NCBI RefSeq assembly: GCF_028596025.1
Contig: NZ_CP117167.1
Location: 4,216,001 to 4,280,000 of the forward strand
Origin: Mucilaginibacter jinjuensis
GTDB taxonomy: Bacteria > Bacteroidota > Bacteroidia > Sphingobacteriales > Sphingobacteriaceae
Reading direction: 5' to 3'
DNA length: 64,000 bases
A program made the translations under genes and the position numbers. The notes beneath the pieces are model-generated. The model saw nothing but the letters and a program-made list of their open reading frames with translations, made no database searches and was not told the DNA's origin. Below are positions 18,054 to 27,295 of the stretch, piece after piece (the first letter of the stretch is position 1; each line of letters starts with the position of its first letter).

Positions 18054-19493
18054 TTAATTATATCCTGTATTCTGTTTAAGGTTTGGATCGGCAAGTATAT
18101 CTCCCGATGGGATTGGCATTAATTGTTTGTAACTGCTCCAGGTTGCTGCTTTTGTTGGTGCAACTGTAGTCATCACCGCATCAAGTTTGCCAGTACGTTT
18201 CAAGTCAAACCAGCGATGGCCCCACTCTGTAAATAATTCCACCTGGCGTTCGTGATAAATAGCGTTCAGAAGATCTGTTTGTGTGGTAAATGTGGTTGCA
18301 GCCAGGCCTGCACGTAAACGAATAGCATTTAAATCAGCAGCAGCGCCACCGGTATTACCTTGCTGGGCCCGCGCTTCTGCACGGATAAGATATTGTTCGG
18401 CAAAGCGCATCATAATTGGATATTCGGTAACTGCAACAGTCGGACTGTTTGAACTTACCTTGTATTTATTAGCATACCTGTAAGTCGTAATTGGCGCACT
18501 GGTGGTAGTATACGTACCTGTCCAATTAGCGAGGCGGCCATCACCGGCTTCAAATGAATTTACCAATGCTTTGTTTAAAGGCAACTGTGTAACCGCAGCC
18601 GAACTGGTATTAACAATTAAGTAAGCGGCATCAATCGTATTTAAATTGACGGTTGATACCGGTTGCAGGGCCCATAGTGTTTCTTTACTCCCTTTTAGAA
18701 ACACTTGATTTAAGTTAGTTACCAATGTATAGTTTGAATTGGCTATAACAGCTGAGGCCTGTGCTTCAGCATTTTTCCAATCTTGCAGATATAAATATAC
18801 ACGTGCCAGCATGGCGGTAGCCACTTGTTTATTTGGCCTTACACGATCTGTTACTGTAGCACCCGTGCCATCAACATAAATATTATCTGCTAATGAGCTT
18901 TGCGCATCTGTCAAATCTTTGATGATCTGTGCATAAACCTGATCTGCGGGTGTGTTAGCTAATACATTATTAACGGTATAATCATCCGTCAATGTTAAAG
19001 GCGGCGTGCCATAAAGGTTTACAGCGTAAAAGTAAATGTATGCACGGATAAATTTCAACTCGCCCAGTAATTGTGCTTTTACAGCCGGTGTAATAGCAGA
19101 CGATGCGGTGATACCATTGATAGCCGTATTGCAATAAAACAACTCTCTGTACATTGTTGTCCAAAACGGCGGTGGCACCAATGCTGTATAACTGTTTGTG
19201 TAAAAACTACCCAGCGACGAGGCGTTTGTACTTAAGCTAACCAGTTCATCTGAGGCAAGCCCCATACATAAGCTAACGCTGCTTGGCCCCTGATAAAAGT
19301 CGCCAACTGACATTTTTGTGAGGATACCCGCTACCACGGTTTGAGCAGCGCTGTTAGATGTAAATGCGTTACTACTTGTTGCCGAAACTTTAGATGGCCC
19401 AACTTCAATAGACTTTTTACAGCCACTGTTTACCAGTACCAGCAGCAATATGTTTATACCCAAAAGGGCCGAAAAAATATTTTTAATTTTCAT
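18054..19493 (-). CDS. SusD/RagB-family lipoprotein (second system)
   Basis: The 479-residue lipoprotein (VNSGC, Cys25) has the SusD pattern: AQLLGELKFIRAYIYFYAVN, VATAMLARVYLYLQDWKNAE, and near the C-terminus YHERQVELFTEWGHRWFDLK followed by the ending MPIPSGDILADPNL. It pairs with the SusC gene 11 bases upstream. Given the sigma/FecR control and the adjacent protease, the ligand may be a peptide or glycopeptide rather than a plain glycan (inference). Confidence 0.92.
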   Translation of the reverse strand: MKIKNIFSALLGINILLLVLVNSGCKKSIEVGPSKVSATSSNAFTSNSAAQTVVAGILTKMSVGDFYQGPSSVSLCMGLASDELVSLSTNASSLGSFYTNSYTALVPPPFWTTMYRELFYCNTAINGITASSAITPAVKAQLLGELKFIRAYIYFYAVNLYGTPPLTLTDDYTVNNVLANTPADQVYAQIIKDLTDAQSSLADNIYVDGTGATVTDRVRPNKQVATAMLARVYLYLQDWKNAEAQASAVIANSNYTLVTNLNQVFLKGSKETLWALQPVSTVNLNTIDAAYLIVNTSSAAVTQLPLNKALVNSFEAGDGRLANWTGTYTTTSAPITTYRYANKYKVSSNSPTVAVTEYPIMMRFAEQYLIRAEARAQQGNTGGAAADLNAIRLRAGLAATTFTTQTDLLNAIYHERQVELFTEWGHRWFDLKRTGKLDAVMTTVAPTKAATWSSYKQLMPIPSGDILADPNLKQNTGYN

Positions 19494-19504
19494 GATTGCT
19501 TAAT

Positions 19505-22500
19505 TTAAAGTGATGCTTGAATACCAAAAGTGATTGTTCTTAATGGTGGCATTTTCAAATAGTTCTGCGTTTCCGGGTCAGAAAAACCATAACCGGTTAT
19601 AGTTGCCAGGTTTTCGCCCAAGGCATATATCTTCAAACTCCGCATGTGTAGTTTTGAGGCAATCTGGCTTGGGAACTGATAACCGACGGACGCGTTTTGC
19701 AACCTGATGTAAGATGCGTCGCCATAATAAGCGTCTGTGTTTTTGTTAACGCTCAGCGAATTTATAACCGTGGTACCGAAAGTGCTGGCATAACGGCCAT
19801 ATTTGGCAACATCACCCGGTTTTTGCCAATGGTTCAATACATCAACAGGATAGTTTAAACTGTAGTATCCAGGTACTAACCCACTTGATAGTATTTGCCC
19901 AAATGTGCTTCGGCCTAATTGCTTAATACCCCGGAATAGTACACTTACCAAAAAACCTTTATAGCTAAAAGTATTGGCTACTGTTCCAAAATAATCGGGA
20001 TTAAGATTGATGAGCTTGGTTTGATCGCTGCCACTGCTTGAAGGTGTTGAAATAATATTACCGTTGCGGTCATAAAATTGGTATAACCCTGTTTGCGGAT
20101 TAACGCCTGCATAACGGTTTACAAAAACCACATTAACAGATTGATTTAACTGCTGCGCAATGGCCGGACTGGCACTGGCATTAGGGAAAGCCAATAAGGC
20201 ATTACGTTGCCTGCTTACCGTTAAAGTGGTAGACCAGCTAAAATCGTTGCTCCGGATATTTACTGTATTTAAACTAATGTCAAAGCCCTTGTTTTGCACT
20301 TTGGCCGGTAAATTTTGGTTGATACTGGTGAAACCCGTGGTTGTCGATAGCGGCGTAGCTGACAGAATATCTGTAGTACGATTAATAAAATAATTGCCTT
20401 CTAAACCGATACGCCCTTTCAGAAATTGCAGATCGAGGCCAATGTTGGCTTTTTTGGTGGTTTCCCAGCTCAGGTATGGGTTAGGTAAATTGGTTGGTAC
20501 TATACCGGGGCTGCCCTGATATGGGTTTACCGAAGTAACAGCACTAAAATTCTCCAGGTATAAATATGGAGGGATCTGGTCGTTACCGGTTGTACCATAA
20601 CTTGCCCTTAGTTTACCAAAGCTTAAGAATGGTAATGCTTGTTTAATAAATTCTTCCGAACTGAACAACCATGCTGCACCTGCTGCATAAAAAACGTGGA
20701 ATTGGCGATCTTGCCCAAATTTACTTGAACCATCGTAACGGCCTGATATATTAACAATGTACTTATTTAGCCAGTTATAATTAGCGCGGCCATAAATAGC
20801 ACTGTATTTATAATTATATGCGTTATAGCCTTGTCCATACGGGGTTACAGCACTACCGCCTGCAATATTATTAATCAACAGATCGGAAGTATAGCCTGTT
20901 ACTTGTAGTTGTGTAGCATCTAACAGTTGCTTTTGCAAACTCGCCCCGGCAGTTACCTCAAGTGTACCCTTACTTACCTGTCTTGTATAATTTAACTGGG
21001 GTTCAATGCTCCAAAAACTGTTATTATCATAAGTGTAATTAGCCGAACCCTTCGATCCTAATGCAATATAAGTTGGCAAAATTGATGATAACGGATTGCC
21101 TAAAAATTCGTTAAGGCTTTGTTTATTATAACCTAAAGTGGCTTGCGCTTTTAATCCTTTTAATAAAGTATAGCTTAAAACCATGCTGCCGGTTACATTT
21201 GATACTGTTGTTCTGGCAATCTGGTTTTTTGAAATTAAAGGATTAATAAATGTATTATTCTGAAAGTTTAACGTGCCATCCGAAGTATACAAAGGTGGTG
21301 CATCAGGCGCTAAGCTGGCGCTTGATGAAAGATCGGCATTCGGGATACTGTTATTATCGTAAGTATACCCACCGGTCAGGGTCATATTAAACCTGTTATT
21401 ATTACTTGTAGAGTTTAAGTTGAAGTGTAATGATGAGGTTTGATCATTGCCGCCTATCATTTGCTGAATGTTGGATACATTACGATAATCGCCGCTTACC
21501 ATGTATGATACATTATTATTTCCACCCGATATGCTGGCTTGTGCATTGGTACTATGCCCCGTACCGCCTAAAAATGTTTTTGGCCAGTTGGTATAACGTG
21601 TGGTATCCCAGGTTCCATTAATATCATAATCAGAACTAAGTACAGCCTGATTATCATTCTTTTTACCCTCTTTTCTCATTTGAAGATATTGTTGGGTGTT
21701 TAAGAATTGTGGTACCGTGTTGGCCTGGCTAAATCCACTAAAAAAGTTTACATCAACCTTCATATCACCAGCCTTACCCTTTTTAGTGGTGATCAGGATA
21801 ACACCATTTGCACCACGCGACCCGTAGATTGAAGTTGCATCGGCATCTTTCAAAACGTTTACGCTTTCAATATCCAGTGGGTTAATAAAACTCAATGCAT
21901 CGTAACCCGAATTATTAGATCCTATGGTATTTGATTTTTGTGAGGTATAAGATCCACCGGTATAAGGGATACCATCAATTACATACAAAGGCGCAGTGCT
22001 TGTAGTTAAACCATTTTGCCCTCTTATTACCACATTATAACTGCTCCCTGCCTGCCCTGTTGATTGGCTAACTACCATTCCCGGCACTGTACCCTGCAAT
22101 ACACTTAAAACGTTGCCCACCGGATAATTCTGAATCTCCTTGGCCGTAACAGTAGTTTGGTCGCCAGTGTTAAGCCTTTTGGTAGTTTGGCCGTAGGCAA
22201 TTACCTGTACCTCATCCAGCTTACTGATATCTTCTTTCAATATAATCTTAACTGCGCTTTTAAGATCTTTAACGGCCAACTCCTGAGTAGTGTAACCTAT
22301 AAAGCTAATTTGTAGTATCGCATTTGGATCGGTAATCAAAGCATTAAATACCCCTGCGGTGTTTGTAACCCAGCCAATATTTGTCCCTTTTACTTTTATG
22401 CTTACGCCAGGCAGCGGCTGATCATGCTCATCTACTATTTTACCATTAACATAGGTATATGGCGGTGTTGCTTTTACAATTACCTGTGGCTGATCTTTAC

Positions 22501-22855
22501 GCCTGATCACCACACTTTTGTCCACAACCATATAATCGAGCGGTTTATTGGCGAAGCATTTTTGCAACACTTCATCAATAGATGCGTCGTTGATCTCTAC
22601 ATTCACATTCGGCATATTTTTTAATACGCCTGCTTTGTAGAAAAAAGAGTAGCCACTTTGCTTCTCCAGTTGCTTAAACAATTTCTCTAACGACGTATTA
22701 TTTGCCGTGAGGTTAATATGCTGTTGCCCAAATGCGGTTGCGTTTACCTGAAGAAAACCTATAAAAATGAGTAGGGTGGTTAATTTCATAACCAATAGTA
22801 TTTTTTTAAACCGGGCATAGTTAGTGCACGGCAGACAAGAAGTAAAAATTTGCAT
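19505..22855 (-). CDS. SusC-family TonB-dependent transducer with STN domain
   Basis: The 1116-residue protein has a leader peptide, then an STN (secretin/TonB N-terminal) domain at about 45-120 (NTSLEKLFKQLEKQSGYSFF, VVDKSVVIRR). A carboxypeptidase-like domain (NGKIVDEHDQPLPGVSIKVKG), a plug (VIRGQNGLTTSTAPLYVIDG) and a barrel ending IRLQNASVGYQFPS...TFGIQASL follow. The STN domain is what contacts FecR-type anti-sigma factors, matching the fecR and ECF sigma genes upstream. The long N-terminus before MKLTTLL is normal for this class, so I keep the first Met. Confidence 0.95.
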   Translation of the reverse strand: MQIFTSCLPCTNYARFKKILLVMKLTTLLIFIGFLQVNATAFGQQHINLTANNTSLEKLFKQLEKQSGYSFFYKAGVLKNMPNVNVEINDASIDEVLQKCFANKPLDYMVVDKSVVIRRKDQPQVIVKATPPYTYVNGKIVDEHDQPLPGVSIKVKGTNIGWVTNTAGVFNALITDPNAILQISFIGYTTQELAVKDLKSAVKIILKEDISKLDEVQVIAYGQTTKRLNTGDQTTVTAKEIQNYPVGNVLSVLQGTVPGMVVSQSTGQAGSSYNVVIRGQNGLTTSTAPLYVIDGIPYTGGSYTSQKSNTIGSNNSGYDALSFINPLDIESVNVLKDADATSIYGSRGANGVILITTKKGKAGDMKVDVNFFSGFSQANTVPQFLNTQQYLQMRKEGKKNDNQAVLSSDYDINGTWDTTRYTNWPKTFLGGTGHSTNAQASISGGNNNVSYMVSGDYRNVSNIQQMIGGNDQTSSLHFNLNSTSNNNRFNMTLTGGYTYDNNSIPNADLSSSASLAPDAPPLYTSDGTLNFQNNTFINPLISKNQIARTTVSNVTGSMVLSYTLLKGLKAQATLGYNKQSLNEFLGNPLSSILPTYIALGSKGSANYTYDNNSFWSIEPQLNYTRQVSKGTLEVTAGASLQKQLLDATQLQVTGYTSDLLINNIAGGSAVTPYGQGYNAYNYKYSAIYGRANYNWLNKYIVNISGRYDGSSKFGQDRQFHVFYAAGAAWLFSSEEFIKQALPFLSFGKLRASYGTTGNDQIPPYLYLENFSAVTSVNPYQGSPGIVPTNLPNPYLSWETTKKANIGLDLQFLKGRIGLEGNYFINRTTDILSATPLSTTTGFTSINQNLPAKVQNKGFDISLNTVNIRSNDFSWSTTLTVSRQRNALLAFPNASASPAIAQQLNQSVNVVFVNRYAGVNPQTGLYQFYDRNGNIISTPSSSGSDQTKLINLNPDYFGTVANTFSYKGFLVSVLFRGIKQLGRSTFGQILSSGLVPGYYSLNYPVDVLNHWQKPGDVAKYGRYASTFGTTVINSLSVNKNTDAYYGDASYIRLQNASVGYQFPSQIASKLHMRSLKIYALGENLATITGYGFSDPETQNYLKMPPLRTITFGIQASL

Positions 22856-22929
22856 ACTTTTGTATGGTTTTGGGTTGGTGAAAAACTCGTTTAGTCAATT
22901 AGTTTAAATCGGTTGACCCATACTATTAG

Positions 22930-22964
22930 CCGGATTGTGCTTCGAACCACTCTCCGGTTTTTTT
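22930..22964 (+). terminator. Terminator-like hairpin, plus-strand orientation
   Basis: Stem ccgga/tccgg with an inner gtg/cac pair is followed by seven Ts on the plus strand. It lies in the 160-base gap between fecR and susC, which are both on the minus strand. No plus-strand gene ends here, so its role is unclear. Confidence 0.3.
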
Positions 22965-23015
22965 ATGGCAACCAGGGAAACCTTTAGCCTTGCTGCAGGA
23001 AATATTGGAGCGTAC

Positions 23016-24164
23016 TTATTTTACGATAATCTTTCTCCCTTCTATCTTAAAGTTAACACCAGTAAATTCGAGCACTTTCAGCGCGTTGGATGCGGTCATA
23101 TTTCTTGAAAACTTACCGGTAAAATGATCCTCCGGGATCTTTCCGGCGTATTCAATATCCACATTATACCAGCGGCTTATCTGTCGCATAACCGTTTGTA
23201 TATCTGCATTATTGAAGTAAAAACTACCATTTTTCCACGCCATAACTTCATCTGTATCAATACCATCTGTAACAGTAATAGCCGGGTTAACTACAGACAC
23301 ATTTAGCGAAGCCTGCTCACCCGGTTTAATAATTGCTTGTGCATTGCCCCCGCTTACTTTTACAGAACCTTCTAAAAGTGTGGTTTTAATAGCGGCTTCA
23401 TCTGCATAAGCGTTTACATTAAAATGCGTACCCAATACTTCAATAGTCTGGCCTACTGTAGTTACATGAAACGGCATTGTCTTATTTTTCGCCACCTCAA
23501 AATAAGCTTCACCTGTCAACTCAACATTACGTTCTTTACCGGTAAATGAAGTTGGGAATTTAAGGGATGATGCTGCGTTAAGCCAAACCTGGGTGCCGTC
23601 GGCCAATATTACATTGTATTGCCCGCCCCGGGGAGTAGTTATGGTGTTATAGGTTACAGCAGCAATACCAGGAGTAGTATTATTTGTTAAGTAACTTAAA
23701 AGCCCGCTATGTTTCTTTTCTACAAGCACCTCCCCTTGTTTGGCAACCTGCCCATTTTTTGCATCATCCAAAACAAGGTTAGACCCATCAGCCAACTTTA
23801 AGATAGCCTTGTTGCCACCGGGTGCAATGTCATTTTTGAGATTATTTTTTACAACCTGTTCTGTAGAGGAAGTTTTATAGTGATAATATATTCCAATACT
23901 ACCTACCAAAAGTAGCACAGCTGCTGCCAGCCATCTGAATGGTAATTTTTTGATCTTAGCAGGAGCGCTGGGGCGGGTATTATTAATATAATTATATAAC
24001 TCCCGATAAGCTCGTTGTTTTATCTGGTTCAACTGTTCTTCACCAGAAGCATACTCGTCGCCATGAATATTTTCGTACCATTGCTCTACAAGTGCTTTCT
24101 CTTCGGCATTTGCTGTACCCGCATTATATTTGGCTATAAGTGCCTTTAAAATTTGCTGTTCCAA
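23016..24164 (-). CDS. FecR-family anti-sigma factor
   Basis: The 382-residue protein has a cytoplasmic N-terminus (1-72, helical), one membrane segment (about 74-93, FRWLAAAVLLLVGSIGIYY) and a periplasmic FecR domain (about 170-275, TTPRGGQYNVILADGTQVWLN...GEAYFEVAKNK). The C-terminal domain is of the DUF4974 type, with PEDHFTGKFSRNMTASNALK. It should hold the ECF sigma factor inactive until the STN-containing receptor signals substrate. It lies between the sigma gene (73-base gap) and the receptor gene. Confidence 0.95.
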   Translation of the reverse strand: MEQQILKALIAKYNAGTANAEEKALVEQWYENIHGDEYASGEEQLNQIKQRAYRELYNYINNTRPSAPAKIKKLPFRWLAAAVLLLVGSIGIYYHYKTSSTEQVVKNNLKNDIAPGGNKAILKLADGSNLVLDDAKNGQVAKQGEVLVEKKHSGLLSYLTNNTTPGIAAVTYNTITTPRGGQYNVILADGTQVWLNAASSLKFPTSFTGKERNVELTGEAYFEVAKNKTMPFHVTTVGQTIEVLGTHFNVNAYADEAAIKTTLLEGSVKVSGGNAQAIIKPGEQASLNVSVVNPAITVTDGIDTDEVMAWKNGSFYFNNADIQTVMRQISRWYNVDIEYAGKIPEDHFTGKFSRNMTASNALKVLEFTGVNFKIEGRKIIVK

Positions 24165-24237
24165 AACATGCTTTTTAATACATATCCGGTTAAGCGATAA
24201 AAAGTACTATATAAATTAACAATTTATTTCAGAAAAA

Positions 24238-24840
24238 TTAACAATGCAGCAAAAGTGGGGCGTAGTGAACTACAAAACCGACAAAAAACAAGGATGAGTT
24301 GTATTCTTTGAGACATAAACGCAACCTGGAATAAGCATTTTGCAATTGATTTTTTACCGTTTGTTCAGATAAACCCAACTTTTCAGCAATTTCTTTAATA
24401 GAAAAGCCTTCTTCTTTTTTTAGAAGATAGATTTCTTTCATTCGAACCGGCATTTTCTCTACTTCTGCAAAAATCACACTTTCCAGCTCTTTAGTTAGCA
24501 ACAGATTTTCTGATGAAATATCAAATTGTTCATCCTTTTGAGATACAGACAAGGCATATTTAAAATGAACTTCAGATTTCTCGTACTGCTTTAAGATCTT
24601 GTTGCGAAGTATGCCATATAAAAGTGGGAGGACTTTTTCTGTCAGGTCGAGATTATCTAAACCATTCCATAAAACCATAAAGGTTTCCTGTACCAGGTCT
24701 TTAGAAAGGTCTTCTGTTTGAGTTTTTCGATAAGCGTGCCTGAATAACTCATCCCAATGCTGATCAAAAGCTAATTCAAAAACCTGGACCTTATCAGGCC
24801 AGGTAGTAGAAAACCCACGATCATTTACATTAGACATCAA
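24238..24840 (-). CDS. ECF sigma-70 family factor
   Basis: The 200-residue protein has region 2 (about 22-90, AFDQHWDELFRHAYRKTQ and LVQETFMVLWNGLDNL) and region 4 (about 125-180, KEIYLLKKEEGFSIKEIAEK then LGLSEQTVKNQLQNAYSRL). It ends with a short hydrophobic stretch (FFVGFVVHYAPLLL). It is the first gene of the sigma-FecR-SusC-SusD-protease set and probably drives the operon from the susC promoter. The first or second Met could be used. Confidence 0.93.
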   Translation of the reverse strand: MMSNVNDRGFSTTWPDKVQVFELAFDQHWDELFRHAYRKTQTEDLSKDLVQETFMVLWNGLDNLDLTEKVLPLLYGILRNKILKQYEKSEVHFKYALSVSQKDEQFDISSENLLLTKELESVIFAEVEKMPVRMKEIYLLKKEEGFSIKEIAEKLGLSEQTVKNQLQNAYSRLRLCLKEYNSSLFFVGFVVHYAPLLLHC

Positions 24841-25050
24841 TCAACAGCGTTTAAAACCCTAAATTAAAAAATTTAACGCATTAAATATTTGTTAACGATT
24901 AATGAATTACAACTAACTGGTATACCCGTGCGTGCAAACGTAGAATTTGATCGTTTTTCAGGATTATCTACCATCATCCACATCGAAATACCTAAGAATG
25001 TTTTTTATGTCAACTTACTTTATCCACATATCTATTACCACCAAAAATTC

Positions 25051-25782
25051 TCATTGGATAACTGAAAGAAAATCAGCATAAAAATCAGGGATCTCGCTTT
25101 CCCGAATAGATGAAATTGTTTTTTGCAGATCATAACTCAAGCTAACTATTTCAGCTTCAATATTACTTTCCTGGATATTCAGTATAAGATAAGTAGCCTT
25201 TCTATCCAGCGCCCTTGACCTCCCTACCGAGCCGCAATTAATTACCAACTGAGATCCCAACGAACGAATGTATGGCAGATGAGTATGCCCCATTACTAAG
25301 ATCTCAGCGTTTACATCTGCCATCATCTTTTGCAAATCTGCACTGCTGTGATTTTCATAAATATATTCATCATTGTTTTTCACACTGCCGTGTACCAATA
25401 ATAGATTTTTCTTTTGTGCACCAATATCTAATGCGACTTCTAATTGTTCTGGTAGTTTGCTTAAGAAAGCTTTATTACTTTCAGACAGAATAGCTTTGGT
25501 ATGATTGATTGCGATTAATCTTGCTTCGGTTTCCAAAGCATCATGTTTACTTAAGGGAACAACGGGATAATCAAAGGCAATCCGCTCATCGTGATTGCCC
25601 ATTAAACACGGGATATTTAATTCCCTGATTTTATTAATGACCTCGTTTGACCACGGTGCAAAGTCAACTAAATCTCCCAAACAATAAAGTTCGCTTATCC
25701 CTTTGGCTTCAATATCTTTCAGAACTGCTTCTAAAGCCGGCATATTGCCATGCACATCACTAAATATTGCTATTGATCGCAT
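25051..25782 (-). CDS. Calcineurin-like metallophosphoesterase
   Basis: The 243-residue protein carries all metallophosphoesterase motifs in order: FSDVHGN, CLGDLVD, MGNHDE, LLVHGS and MGHTHLPY, then NCGSVGRSR as in YfcE-like phosphodiesterases. It is cytoplasmic, with two divalent metals expected, and probably acts on a phosphodiester or nucleotide. It starts 14 bases after the ferredoxin gene on the same strand; a functional link is not evident. Confidence 0.92.
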   Translation of the reverse strand: MRSIAIFSDVHGNMPALEAVLKDIEAKGISELYCLGDLVDFAPWSNEVINKIRELNIPCLMGNHDERIAFDYPVVPLSKHDALETEARLIAINHTKAILSESNKAFLSKLPEQLEVALDIGAQKKNLLLVHGSVKNNDEYIYENHSSADLQKMMADVNAEILVMGHTHLPYIRSLGSQLVINCGSVGRSRALDRKATYLILNIQESNIEAEIVSLSYDLQKTISSIRESEIPDFYADFLSVIQ

Positions 25783-25796
25783 CTCTATTAGTTAGA

Positions 25797-26126
25797 TTAT
25801 AAATTGAGTTGAAATAGTTGCTGATCCAGAGCCGATGTTATAAATACTTTGCATGATAAGCGAATGCCAGGTTCTAAAAGATCAAGTTTGCTTAACGTAT
25901 TTTCCTCATTATCATGAAAGTCATTGACCAAGCCGGATGGCTTTAAAAGTTTAACTGCACATGTTCCGCATCTCCCCATGCCTTTACATTCGCCAAATTC
26001 GTCCTCGCCCAATTCATCAAAAATCAGGGCCATCAGATTTTTGTGAGAGTTGTAATAAGTTTGAACGTGATGGATATTATTGCCAGATTGTATATCGAAA
26101 CTAATATCTTTTACCTTATTGTCCAT
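25797..26126 (-). CDS. [2Fe-2S] ferredoxin-like protein
   Basis: The 109-residue protein has the plant-type cluster motif CKGMGRCGTC (C-x5-C-x2-C) with the fourth Cys in LSCKVF, 30-odd residues on. It is a small soluble electron carrier. No dedicated reductase or oxygenase is adjacent; only the phosphoesterase follows. Its electron partner cannot be named from this window. Confidence 0.88.
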   Translation of the reverse strand: MDNKVKDISFDIQSGNNIHHVQTYYNSHKNLMALIFDELGEDEFGECKGMGRCGTCAVKLLKPSGLVNDFHDNEENTLSKLDLLEPGIRLSCKVFITSALDQQLFQLNL

Positions 26127-26541
26127 CAGTCTGGTGCGGTATGTTTAATAAATCTATTAGCTGCTGCGTATTTAAAACTGTAGCAAACTCAATATTGTTC
26201 ATCATCAAATGCTTTTTGAATATCTATCAATATTAACGCGGGTGGATAGTTGGCTAAGTCCATTCAGGGAAGATCAATAAGATAAAACAAGCCTGCTTAA
26301 TACAGCCTACAAATAAATGAAGTTTTACCATCGTACTAATGGTACTATTATCAGCTTCTTTGGTACTTTTCGTTAATTAAACGATTGGGTATTGAATTAA
26401 AGAGGAATAGATATATAGGGATGATTGGCAACGATGCTCATCAAATAATCAAGACATGCAGCAATTATTTTTTTTTGTAGAAGAAAAACATGATTTTTCA
26501 GTGAAAATCATATTTATATTTCAGATTATAAACAAGTTAAA
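26127..26541. other. Intergenic region upstream of the ferredoxin gene
   Basis: This AT-rich stretch holds the expected promoter of the ferredoxin/phosphoesterase pair. Short GGTACT/AGTACC-type words recur around 26330-26365. I see no gene. Confidence 0.4.
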
Positions 26542-26579
26542 AAACAAAAGCCTCTCAGATTAGGCTGAAAGGCTTTTGT
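26542..26579 (-). terminator. Strong intrinsic terminator (minus orientation)
   Basis: A 16-bp stem with one mismatch (26542-26557 with 26564-26579) is followed on the minus strand by GTTTTTTAAC. It would stop transcripts arriving from the decayed region to its right. Confidence 0.7.
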
Positions 26580-26586
26580 TGTGACC

Positions 26587-26685
26587 GATGAGATAGAATT
26601 TTCGAACTATTTTTTGCAAGATTTGAAAAATTTGGCGGCTACGGCAGAGAATATTTTTAAGAAAGTTAATGACAAACTCAAATAG
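26587..26685 (+). pseudogene. C-terminal fragment of an unrecognised small gene (second copy)
   Basis: An open frame of 32 codons without a start codon reads DEIEFSNYFLQDLKNLAAT and ends VNDKLK before TAG. Its first part is the same peptide as in the remnant at 13692 (IELSNYF, then LQDLK after the frameshift), and the nucleotide sequences correspond. It lies directly after the terminator hairpin, with no upstream coding part visible. Confidence 0.5.
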
Positions 26686-26899
26686 TTAAATTTCAATGAT
26701 TCGGAGAAGATCGCGTAAATATTTACTCTGGCAATAGTAGCCGCTGTTATGAAAACAGTTCCCATTTTCAATATATGACACCCAAAATGACTAAATGATA
26801 TAGACGGTTCAATAAGGATGCTGTGACAAGAAAGTAGCATAGTTATTCTAAGTAAATAATCATACTCTTATTAGCATTCAATAAATTTTAATTCATTCA

Positions 26900-27229
26900 T
26901 TAAATATTTTCGGTGAACTCTATCGCGTTGCCATAAAGGTCCGCAATAAAAGCCGGTCAATTTCCGATTACAGGTAGATCAAAGGGTTCTCTCGTGATGG
27001 TAATGCCCCTGTCTCTTAAAACTGATATAGTTTCATCCACGCTATCTGCTGTTAAGCTGAAATGATGATTTCCCAAAACAATGAACAATAAACGGTCTTG
27101 GTGTAGGTTAATCATTGGCCCCTGAATGATTTCTAACCAAAGATCATCATCATTGGCAGGTGCTACGTAAGCCACGTAACACGTCACCTGAAACCCATTT
27201 TTCAACCAATCTAAATCCCAGTTTTTCAA
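26900..27229 (-). pseudogene. Decayed glyoxalase/VOC-superfamily gene
   Basis: The frame from 27229 reads a VOC-like second half (DDDLWLEIIQGP, GNHHFSLTADSVDETISVLRD) and hits TGA at 26957-26959 after LPVIGN. The same frame then continues PAFIADLYGNAIEFTENI to TAA at 26900-26902, exactly the normal VOC ending. The stop therefore interrupts the conserved C-terminal strand. The N-terminus also lacks the first VOC strand and metal ligand. Both ends indicate a pseudogene. Confidence 0.75.
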
Positions 27230-27247
27230 TATACCATTAGATCGTAG

Positions 27248-27287
27248 CTAATAAAAAGGGATACCTTACGGTATCCCTTTTTATTAG
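27248..27287 (-). terminator. Perfect 18-bp terminator hairpin
   Basis: Arms 27248-27265 and 27270-27287 pair without mismatch around a 4-base loop, with a T-rich descending arm. It follows the DUF892 gene stop by 8 bases. Confidence 0.85.
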
Positions 27288-27295
27288 CCTGGCGA

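Noticed and set aside
26607..26840. Minus-strand 77-codon frame in the decayed region
   Set aside because: It overlaps the plus-strand remnant peptide that has a sister copy elsewhere and has no protein-like pattern itself.
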